Positions 57,154-64,000 of a stretch of 64,000 nt of DNA are shown here, in pieces. Each line of letters starts with the position of its first letter. Within the stretch, counting starts at the first letter, position 1. The notes below the pieces were generated by a model. The model was not told the origin of the DNA. It was given only the letters and a program-made list of their open reading frames with translations, and did no database searches. The translations under genes and the position numbers were made by a program. The DNA comes from Geofilum rubicundum JCM 15548 (GTDB lineage: Bacteria > Bacteroidota > Bacteroidia > Bacteroidales > Marinilabiliaceae), in the NCBI RefSeq assembly GCF_000974365.1, contig NZ_BAZW01000002.1, positions 149,529-213,528 on the forward strand, read 5' to 3'.

Positions 57154-57380
57154 ACCGCCAAAACGTCATTGACCATTTCTTCATATTTCTCGCGGTCTAT
57201 TTCTCCTTTAGCGTAGCGCTCTTTGAGTATGTCCAGAGCCGGCTGGTGTTTGGATACAAGTGTCTCATAGGCGCCTTTTTTGGCAGCCAGTCCCAAAACG
57301 ACCAGCAAGGGCACTGCTACGTACCATCCCCATCCAATTGTCCACGCGCCATTGTTTGATTTTGTTTCTTCCTTATCCAT
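57150..57380 (-). CDS. Small membrane protein with SHOCT motif
   Basis: The 76-residue protein has one membrane helix (WYVAVPLLVVLGLAA) and a C-terminal SHOCT motif (LDILKERYAKGEIDREKYEEM). SHOCT domains are short helical hairpins found at the ends of many small membrane proteins, probably for oligomerisation. No specific function is known. It overlaps the AraC gene tail-to-tail by four bases. Confidence 0.75.
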   Translation of the reverse strand: MDKEETKSNNGAWTIGWGWYVAVPLLVVLGLAAKKGAYETLVSKHQPALDILKERYAKGEIDREKYEEMVNDVLAV

Positions 57381-57496
57381 ATTATTTTTTTTTACGTTTT
57401 AGTTATTGGACCCATTGTTTCTTCAGTTATTTCGTAATAACCTGACTACTGGGGTCAATCACTAAATATAAGAAAAACATAGGAAGAAGTAAAGTT

Positions 57497-58729
57497 TTAC
57501 CCAAAGAAGAGGTAACCAATAAATATGGCCGCAATGATGCCGGTAAAGTCGGCAATGAGTCCACAAGGCACAGCATGTCTGGTATTCCGAATGCCCACCG
57601 ACCCAAAATACACGGCAATAATATAGAAGGTGGTATCTGTGGCACCCTGAACCGTTGAGGCCAGTCGGCCCGCAAAGGAATCCACACCGTGGGCATTCAT
57701 GGTGTCAATCATCATGCCGCGGGCCCCGCTGCCACTGAGGGGCTTCATTAAAGCAGTCGGCAGGGCATCCACAAAGCGGGTATCCACATTCAGCTGTGTA
57801 AAGAACCAGGCCACCCCGTCGATCAGGTAGTCCATGGCTCCGGAAGCTCTGAAAACGCCTATGCTGACCAGAATGGCAATGAGGTAGGGGATGATTTTGA
57901 TGGCGATGGAAAAGCCTTCCTTGCCCCCTTCGATAAAGGCCTCATAGACATTCACCTTTTTAAGGACGGCGCGGACGATGAATACAATGATGAAGGAAAA
58001 CAGGGTGAGATTGGCGATCAGTAGTGACACCACCCGCAGTTGTTCCCGATCCAGTCGGGACAATCCCCACAGCAAAGCCCCTACAAGCGCCGTCATTCCT
58101 CCCAAATAGGCCATAATCACCGGGTCCAGCAGCTTGATGCGCTGGACCACAGCCACAGAAATAACCCCTGCAATGGTCGAAAAAAAAGTGGCCAGGAGGA
58201 TGGGCAGAAAAATATCGGCCGGATTGGCGGCGTTGAACTGTGCCCGGTACACCATAATAGACACGGGAATAATGGTGAGGCCGGAGGTGTTTAAAACCAG
58301 AAACATGATTTGCGCATTGGAGGCTGTGTCCTTTTGATCGTTCACCGTTTGCATTTCTTTCATGGCCTTGAGTCCCATGGGCGTGGCGGCATTGTCGAGT
58401 CCCAGCATATTGGCGGCCAGATTCATCATCATAGAGCCGTAAGCCGGATGGTTTTTGGGCAGCGTGGGAAACAAACGGTTGAAAAAGGGACCAATGGCTC
58501 TGGTCATCAGCGTCACCATGCCGCCTTTTTCGGCAATCTTCATAAAGCCCAGCCAAAGCGTGAGGACACCTGTCAAGCCTAGAGAAATGGTGAAGCCGGT
58601 ACTGGCAGATTCAAAGGTGGAATTGACCAGCTCTGAGAATATTTCCATGTCCTGAAAAAACAGCAGACGAATGAGAGCCACCACAAAGGCGATCAAAAAA
58701 AAGGCGATCCATATGTAGTTAAGTACCAT
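57497..58729 (-). CDS. Spore maturation protein A/B-like membrane protein (nucleoside recognition gate domains)
   Basis: The 410-residue integral membrane protein has two Gate (nucleoside-recognition) domains and about eight or nine hydrophobic helices. The N-terminal half resembles SpmA (GLTGVLTLWLGFMKIAEKGG, NMLGLDNAATPMGLKAM) and the C-terminal half SpmB (LPTALMKPLSGSGARGMM, STVQGATDTTFYIIAVYFGSVG). Such SpmA-SpmB fusions are common in non-sporulating Bacteroidetes and are presumed transporters, with unknown substrate. It starts 26 bases after the PNPOx-like gene and is probably co-transcribed. Confidence 0.85.
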   Translation of the reverse strand: MVLNYIWIAFFLIAFVVALIRLLFFQDMEIFSELVNSTFESASTGFTISLGLTGVLTLWLGFMKIAEKGGMVTLMTRAIGPFFNRLFPTLPKNHPAYGSMMMNLAANMLGLDNAATPMGLKAMKEMQTVNDQKDTASNAQIMFLVLNTSGLTIIPVSIMVYRAQFNAANPADIFLPILLATFFSTIAGVISVAVVQRIKLLDPVIMAYLGGMTALVGALLWGLSRLDREQLRVVSLLIANLTLFSFIIVFIVRAVLKKVNVYEAFIEGGKEGFSIAIKIIPYLIAILVSIGVFRASGAMDYLIDGVAWFFTQLNVDTRFVDALPTALMKPLSGSGARGMMIDTMNAHGVDSFAGRLASTVQGATDTTFYIIAVYFGSVGIRNTRHAVPCGLIADFTGIIAAIFIGYLFFG

Positions 58730-58755
58730 TGGGCATTTTTTTTAAGGATTTGATC

Positions 58756-59241
58756 TTAGCTCTTTTTGTATTTTTCGTGAGGGGCACCAAACTCTTTGCA
58801 ACTGATTTCATCTATGGGAATGGCCCAAATCTTAACATTGCGGACGGCGGGGTCGCTGTATTCAAATTGTTTGTCGGAATATTGTTCCATGATAATATTC
58901 AGCGCCTCGCGCTTTTGATCCATATCTTCGATAAAGGTCACCTGTCCAAAAGCGATGACGCTTTTGGATTTCATGCGGTAACTGCAGGCTACCTGCGGAT
59001 GCTGAAAGGCCAGTTCATGGTCGGTACTGAAAGTGATGCAGATGTGGGCATTGTTTTCAAGCGCCGTAATAACGCGCCCTGTGGGGGCGCTGTGCAAGTA
59101 AATAATCCCATTCTGATAGCCAAAATTCATCGGTATCACATAGGGGGTGTTTTCAGGGGTGACCACCCCTGCAAAACATATGTCGCAACGGCGAATAATG
59201 GTTTCTATCAGCTCCTGATCTTTATGTACCAGCGTCTTCAT
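58756..59241 (-). CDS. Pyridoxamine 5'-phosphate oxidase-family (NimA-like) flavin-binding protein
   Basis: The 161-residue protein has the FMN-binding split barrel (CDICFAGVVTPENTPYVIPMNFGYQNGIIYLHSA). It resembles the NimA/PNPOx-related proteins rather than true PdxH, which is longer with a conserved C-terminal domain. Relatives bind FMN or F420 and reduce small molecules. No specific substrate is implied. It begins 17 bases after dnaG and 26 bases before the SpmAB-like gene. Confidence 0.8.
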   Translation of the reverse strand: MKTLVHKDQELIETIIRRCDICFAGVVTPENTPYVIPMNFGYQNGIIYLHSAPTGRVITALENNAHICITFSTDHELAFQHPQVACSYRMKSKSVIAFGQVTFIEDMDQKREALNIIMEQYSDKQFEYSDPAVRNVKIWAIPIDEISCKEFGAPHEKYKKS

Positions 59242-59258
59242 GGAATGTTGTTTTGTGA

Positions 59259-61219
59259 TTATATAATGGTTCGCTCACCATGTTGGTGCGAAATAAATTT
59301 AAAGGCTTGTTGTAAGACGGTCATTTCCTGGATGAGTTCCATCAACTTTTCATGGTTGCCTTGCTCCTGCGCTTCCTTGAGTTGCTGACGCACCTGATCC
59401 ATACGTACCTTTACCATTTTCCATTTGAGTTCCGTTACCACCCGGGGTACCAGGTCGTCCAGCATCTCTTCATCCTTCTTGACGGGTCCGTATTTATTGT
59501 GGATGCGACTCAGTTGGTATTCACGCGCAATAAGATCCGTCACCAGTCCGCTGACCGCCGGGTCCGGGTGGCTGACAAAATAGCGGTTGGCCATGAAGCC
59601 CGGCGTGCCCAAATGGGCCTCATACTCTTCTATGATTTGGTTGTGCAAAGGGTTTTGGCTGCGCACATCGTCGGCATTTAAACCGTGGACGATGTATTCG
59701 CCTACCGACATCGATTTCTCTTCTCCATCAATGGTGACGGGGCCGCTCAACATCTGATCGCCATATTTGATCAGGAAGCGCAATACTTCCCGTTCTTCCG
59801 GCTCCAGCGGATTGCTGGCGATGAGGGGCACGGCCGTGGTATTCGAATTCGACGGGGTGGAGCTTCGTGGACGGGAGGGCGGACAGCCGGACGCAGGGCT
59901 TCTTTTTCCTGCTTCTTCTTTTTAATCTTGCCAATTTCCGTGTACAGCACAGGTTCTTCCACATTCATCAGCTTGCTGCATTCTTTGATATACACGGCCC
60001 GCACAATGGAGTCGGGTATCACCGAGATGGTTCTGACGATGTCCTGTATCAGTTGGGCCCTTTTGATGGGATCATTGTGGGTATCCTCCAGCAGAATGGA
60101 CGTTTTGAACTTGATGAAATCGGTTTCGTTGTCCCGTATGTATTGCAGCAATTTCTCCTTGCCCAGTTTTTTGGCAAAAGAATCGGGGTCCTCTCCTTCG
60201 GGCAGCAGGAGCACCTTGACATTCATGCCCTCTTCCAGTACCAGGTCGATTCCCCGGATGGAGGCTTTGATGCCCGCCGGATCGCCATCATAAATAATGG
60301 TGATGTTGGGCGTGAACCGGGCCATGAGCCGTATCTGATCCACCGTCAGTGCCGTTCCCGAGGAGGCCACCACATTGGTAATGCCCGCCTGGTGAAAGGA
60401 AAGCACATCGGTATAGCCCTCTACCAGATAAGTACGATCCTGTCGCACCATTTCTTGCCGGGCCTGATAAATGCCATACAATATGCGGCTTTTGTGGTAG
60501 ATTTCAGACTCGGGTGAGTTGAGATATTTGGCCGTTTTGGCGTCGGATTTTAAAACCCGTCCACCAAAGGCGATGACTTTGCCGGAGAGACTGTGGATGG
60601 GAAAAATCACCCGGCCCCTAAATCGGTCGGCTTTGTAGTCGTCCCGCACAATGGACAGGCCGGTCTTCTCCAAAAATTCTATCTTGTAGCCATGTTGCTG
60701 GGCCTGCCTGGTGAGCGCATCCCGTTGTTCCGGTGAATAGCCGAGCTGAAATTTTTTGATGATGTCGTCTCTGAAACCCCGCTGGCGAAAATAGCCGAGG
60801 CCCACCGACTGGCCCTCATCTGTTTCGTAAAGCGTTTGCGCAAAATATTTGGCGGCATACTCGGTCACCACCATCATGCTTTCCCGCTCATTTTGGTGCT
60901 GCAACGCTTCCGGCGAGGGCTCTCTTTCTTCTATGTGAATATGGAATTTGCGGCCCAGACTTTTGATGGCTTCCACAAAAGTGATTTGCTCATGCTCCAT
61001 TAAAAAATTGACCGCGTTGCCGCCTTTGCCACAGCCAAAACACTTGAAAATGCCCTTGTGGGGCGAAACAATGAAAGAGGGCGTTTTTTCATTGTGAAAG
61101 GGACAATTGCCGATATAGTTGATGCCACGTCGCTTCAGGTTGACATATTCGGAGATGACGTCCGTAATCTGTCCCTGAGCAGCTTCCATTATTCTATCAA
61201 CTGTGGCGCTATCAATCAT
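59259..61219 (-). CDS. dnaG: DNA primase, frameshifted near 59856 as read
   Basis: DnaG makes RNA primers at the replication fork. The N-terminal zinc finger (CPFHNEKTPSFIVSPHKGIFKCFGCGKGGNAVNF contains the CHC2 ligands), the catalytic core, and the TOPRIM domain (LVEGYTDVLSF and IIYDGDPAGIKA) are present in the first frame (59771-61219). The second frame (59259-59831) supplies the DnaB-binding C-terminal domain (EEREVLRFLIKYGD). The change occurs at a CCCC run (plus-strand GGGG at 59854-59857). One more C gives EAPPPSNSNTTAVPLIASNP and restores a single 653-residue protein. As an essential gene, it is very unlikely to be truly broken. The downstream PNPOx gene is 17 bases away. Confidence 0.92.
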
Positions 61220-61266
61220 GTCTCTTTTTTCCCTTCAAAACCGTTTATATGCATTCAACAGTTGCT

Positions 61267-61274
61267 CAAAAGTA
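61267..61274 (-). promoter_or_regulatory. -7 element of the dnaG promoter
   Basis: TACTTTTG on the minus strand matches TAnnTTTG, 48 bases upstream of the dnaG start. No clear -33 TTTG is seen. It directly abuts the repeat element at 61284-61406. Confidence 0.35.
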
Positions 61275-61283
61275 CAAAATAAA

Positions 61284-61406
61284 AACCACGAATTTCGCGG
61301 ATGAACAGGGATGAAAACGACATGTGTGAGAAACTTCCAGTAGTATTTTGAAAATTTATTCTCATCCAAGCCGCTTCATCTCTGCCATTTCGCGTCATCC
61401 GTGGTT
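61284..61406. repeat. Candidate dispersed palindromic element between dnaG and pgi
   Basis: The 123-base segment begins AACCACGAATTTCGCGGATG and ends TCATCCGTGGTT. The terminal AACCACG/CGTGGTT and the inner GGATGA/TCATCC form an imperfect inverted repeat. The wording 'ACCACGAATTTCGCGGAT' resembles short interspersed repeats seen in many Bacteroidetes genomes. No second copy lies in this window. Confidence 0.4.
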
Positions 61407-61431
61407 GACGAAAAGAACGATACGGTGTGTA

Positions 61432-62774
61432 TTACAGTCTTTTTCTGATTTCTTGGGTTTCTTTTTCAAAGCCGGGTTTGCCCAGGAGGGCAAACATATT
61501 CTTTTTATAGGCCTCTACCCCCGGTTGATCGAAGGGGTTTACACCTAAAACGTAACCACTAATACCACAGGCTTTTTCAAAGAAATAGATCAACTGGCCA
61601 ATGTAGTACTCGTTGAGTTTGGGGACAGAGATGCGGATGTTGGGTACACCGCCGTCCACATGGGCCACAAGGTTCCCAGTTCAGCCATTTTATTCACTTC
61701 ATCGATGCGCTTGCCGGCGATGTAGTTGAGTTTGTCCAGGTCGTCCTTATCATCGGGCACTTCCAGCTTTTGGTTGGCCGTTTCAACCGAGATAACCGTT
61801 TCGAAAATCGTCCGTTCACCTTCCTGAATCCATTGGCCCATGGAGTGCAAATCCGTGGTAAAATCCACCGCAGCGGGGAATATTCCTTTGTTCTCCTTGC
61901 CTTCACTTTCGCCATACAGCTGCTTCCACCATTCGGCCAGGAAGTGCAGTTTGGGATTGTAATTCACCAGAATTTCAGTTGTTTTTCCCTGTTGATAAAG
62001 CAGATTACGAACCGCTGCATAAACAGCCGCCGGATTCTCATTAAAAGCCACATCCGGTGCAGTGGCTTCTTCCATGTCAATGGCCCCCTGAACCAGTTGG
62101 TCAATGTCTAATCCGGCAATGGCAATGGGCAGAAGTCCGACCGGGGTCAGTACCGAATAGCGGCCACCCACATCATCCGGAATCACATAAGTCTGGTAGC
62201 CTTCGCGGTCGGCCAGCGTGCGCAAAGCACCCTTGCTTTCATCCGTAATGGCCACAATACGCTCTTTAACATCCGCTGTTCCGTATTTTTTCTCCAGCAA
62301 TTCCTTTAATAGTCTAAAAGCAATGGCGGGCTCTGTGGTGGTTCCGGATTTGGAAATAACCACGACCGAAAAATCCTTGTGCTTCAGCAGATCTAAAAGC
62401 TCAAAGGTGTAATCTTCGCCAATATTTTGGCCCGCATAAAGCACCACGGGTGCTTTGCGTTTGCTTTGTAAAAAGTCGAAGGAATTCGATAAAGCGTCAA
62501 TGACAGCTCTGGCTCCCAGATAGCTGCCGCCTATGCCAACAACTACAACAATTTCTGACTTTTCGCTTAATCTACGGGCCGTTTCCTTAATGGTCGCTAA
62601 TTCCTCAGCTGTGATGGAAGAGGGCAGATTGAGCCATCCCAAGAAGTCGCTGCCGGCACCGGTTTTACCGTGCAGTTGTTGTTGACTGGACAATACTTTA
62701 TCTTCCAGTTTTTGAACGGCTCCTTCAGCAATGAAGCCGGCCGTTTTTTTGATGTCAATTGATATCTTTTGCAT
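61432..62774 (-). CDS. pgi: Glucose-6-phosphate isomerase, frameshifted near 61668 as read
   Basis: Pgi interconverts glucose 6-phosphate and fructose 6-phosphate. The main frame (61590-62774) holds [53 protein letters not shown] and [12 protein letters not shown]. The final part (61432-61668) continues [22 protein letters not shown] and [18 protein letters not shown]. The frame change at ACCTTGTGG lacks one G; restored, the joint reads [18 protein letters not shown]. The start at ATG 62774 ([15 protein letters not shown]) is chosen because the -7 element lies inside the longer frame reaching 62816. The complete protein is about 447 residues, normal for the bacterial short form. Confidence 0.92.
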
Positions 62775-62805
62775 CGTGATTTTATGAGTTTGAAGTTTAT
62801 AAGTC

Positions 62806-62813
62806 CAAAGATA
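62806..62813 (-). promoter_or_regulatory. -7 element of the pgi promoter
   Basis: TATCTTTG on the minus strand matches TAnnTTTG, 32 bases upstream of the chosen pgi start codon. No strong -33 element is visible. Confidence 0.4.
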
Positions 62814-62906
62814 CAATTTATCTGAAAAGTGGGAGGAATATGAAATGTTTTTGTTGCCTTGGGTTGGACTTCTGTGTGAACTTCAAGCTCTATGGGTTTT
62901 CTTTTA

Positions 62907-63107
62907 TTAATGTTCCTTTGCCATTTCTTTCAGAGTGCTGTAGCTGTAATAATAGGACTCAGTTCCATCAATCGCACCTTTATAGTTCTCCTTGATATAA
63001 ATGGAATCCATGCCTTGCAACTCCTCGACGCTTACGAGCTGTGCAGTTAAATCAAAACCGGTTAGAAGAAGTAGGATGCAGATAGTTGTTGCATTAATGA
63101 AGTCCAT
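62907..63107 (-). CDS. Small exported hypothetical protein
   Basis: The 66-residue frame has a signal peptide-like N-terminus (MDFINATTICILLLLTGFDLTAQ) and a short polar tail rich in Tyr/Ser/Glu. No family is recognised. It lies 74 bases after the lipoprotein gene, with a strong hairpin (63141-63169) in between, so it may be a separate unit. It could be a chance frame, but the signal peptide favours a real gene. Confidence 0.45.
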   Translation of the reverse strand: MDFINATTICILLLLTGFDLTAQLVSVEELQGMDSIYIKENYKGAIDGTESYYYSYSTLKEMAKEH

Positions 63108-63140
63108 AGGGCTTAAGTTTTAGCTGACCATTGAAAAGAC

Positions 63141-63169
63141 CGGGGCTGCAATGTTATACAGCAGCCCCG
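63141..63169 (-). terminator. Terminator of the edge lipoprotein operon
   Basis: CGGGGCTGC (63141-63149) and GCAGCCCCG (63161-63169) form a perfect 9-bp GC-rich stem, with AAAAG/CTTTT flanks. It ends the minus-strand genes coming from the right edge. Confidence 0.8.
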
Positions 63170-63181
63170 ACCTTTTAGAGT

Positions 63182-63688
63182 TTATTCAATTGGCTCTATC
63201 TCGGGAACGTATAAAAATATTTCCTTTATAGTAAAATCTTTATAAAAATCTTCCTGGGCCTTGCCCCAATTGATTTCAGGATTAAGGTCTGATAATTCCA
63301 CCGCATCATCATATGCGTAAAGATCTGTAAATTTAACAATTATTTGGGTTGCCGCTGGAATAAGTTTATTTTCTCCAGCGAGCATGGTATACCTCACGGT
63401 TAAACTCACGCCATTAGACTTATCCATTGGATTCCATAATGAATTTGGAGTAAAATTTACAATGTCAGCCTCTAAATCGTCTAACAGAACTTTGACCGGT
63501 TTACCCACATAAAACTGTTGGTTTTCATAGAAATTGGTTTTGATGTATTCAAGTGTGTCGTAATTAAATGAATTTAAATCCTTGTATTGGGGATTTGAGA
63601 TGTTTCTGGTACTGCTTTTTTGTTTTATAGTAGCACAGCTCCCTAAAACAAAAATCAGCAAGATTAATAAGCTATTCAACTTTTTCAT
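63182..63688 (-). CDS. Hypothetical lipoprotein
   Basis: The 168-residue protein has a lipobox (FVLGSC) and a beta-rich body without recognised domain. It follows the partial gene at the window edge with only two bases between stop and start, so they form one operon. Base composition is visibly richer in A+T than in neighbouring genes, which may hint at acquisition. If the upstream gene were a secreted toxin, this would sit where an immunity protein is often found, but nothing in its sequence proves that. Confidence 0.6.
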   Translation of the reverse strand: MKKLNSLLILLIFVLGSCATIKQKSSTRNISNPQYKDLNSFNYDTLEYIKTNFYENQQFYVGKPVKVLLDDLEADIVNFTPNSLWNPMDKSNGVSLTVRYTMLAGENKLIPAATQIIVKFTDLYAYDDAVELSDLNPEINWGKAQEDFYKDFTIKEIFLYVPEIEPIE

Positions 63689-63690
63689 AG

Positions 63691-64000
63691 TTATTTACAT
63701 TTTGTGGAGGTTGCATCGGTTACTTTTGCGTTCGGGTTCATTGTTCCTTTAGTTTTCATAGTTTTGAATTCGTCATCTCCTTTTTCTTTCCTCATTAATG
63801 TCACTCCTGTTTCGTTTTTGTCCAGGACGTATGCCATCGCAGCATCATGAGCATCAGCATAGGAAAATCCTTGAGACCTCAAATAATTCCGCATTGCGTC
63901 ATACTCTTTAAAAAATGCGGTCCCTTCTTTAAACATCCCATTCTCCGTACCCAGGTTCGTCTTGTTTTGGCTATAGAAAGACTGGGCAGCTTCGGGGTCC
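63691..64000 (-). CDS. C-terminal end of a protein cut by the window edge
   Basis: The frame is open to the right edge (DPEAAQSFYSQNKTNLGTENG precedes the first internal ATG at 63936), so the visible 102 residues are the end of a longer protein. The segment YADAHDAAMAYVLDKNETG is not a family I recognise. Low GC content matches the next gene. It could be the tail of a large secreted or repeat protein; only the upstream sequence can decide. Confidence 0.5.
   Translation of the reverse strand, partial: DPEAAQSFYSQNKTNLGTENGMFKEGTAFFKEYDAMRNYLRSQGFSYADAHDAAMAYVLDKNETGVTLMRKEKGDDEFKTMKTKGTMNPNAKVTDATSTKCK

Noticed and set aside
1..64000. tRNA, rRNA, CRISPR arrays, transposases, integrases and prophage genes
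   Set aside because: Looked for on both strands; no cloverleaf, repeat-spacer pattern or transposase/integrase motifs were seen.

Overview
The window is a chromosomal segment of a Bacteroidetes (Bacteroidota) bacterium, probably near the Marinilabiliales/Cytophaga-type lineages. Four things support this: paired SusC/SusD outer-membrane systems, a one-protein hybrid two-component sensor-regulator, type IX secretion (T9SS) C-terminal sorting domains, and promoters with the TTTG / TAnnTTTG form. The exact genus cannot be read from the sequence.

Layout. (1) 1-5.6 kb: a membrane glycosyltransferase, then on the minus strand lpxH, a KAS III-like synthase and two lipoproteins with thioredoxin-like domains that have lost their cysteines. 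(2) 5.8-17.8 kb: a complete branched-chain amino acid cluster on the minus strand, ilvD-ilvB-ilvN-ilvC-leuA-leuC-leuD-(second IPMS/citramalate-type synthase)-leuB. It is headed by a good promoter, a 19-residue leader peptide full of Leu/Val/Ile codons and a perfect 14-bp hairpin, which together form a transcription attenuator. (3) 18.1-51.4 kb: a polysaccharide utilisation locus aimed at pectin/rhamnogalacturonan. A divergent hybrid sensor faces a long plus-strand run of FAS1 lipoproteins, two SusC/SusD pairs, a T9SS-exported beta-repeat protein, a PL1 pectate lyase, two large putative six-hairpin glycosidases, a GH105 unsaturated uronyl hydrolase and a GH28 polygalacturonase. The expected flow is: extracellular cleavage by PL1/GH28, binding and import through SusCD, then periplasmic removal of unsaturated uronic acids by GH105. 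(4) 51.5-64 kb: housekeeping genes (dapD, a TsaC-like gene, thioesterase, rimM, rpsP, an AraC regulator, an SpmAB-like membrane protein, a PNPOx-like protein, dnaG, pgi) and an AT-richer edge with small lipoprotein genes and a protein cut by the window edge.

A cross-cutting feature is that at least nine genes (ilvB, both susC, the PL1 gene, the DUF4450-type gene, a carboxypeptidase-regulatory-like gene, rpsP, dnaG, pgi) are split by net deletions of one or two bases, mostly in short homopolymers. Because essential genes are affected, this looks like systematic sequence error rather than gene decay. I annotate each as one gene and give the break position.

The most interesting items are the ilv attenuator, a perfect 20-bp palindrome just ahead of an AraC gene, a hairpin leader before dapD, alternative hairpins before leuA, and the FAS1-rich pectin locus with two poorly characterised glycosidase-like enzymes. 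I saw no tRNA, rRNA, CRISPR array, insertion sequence or prophage.
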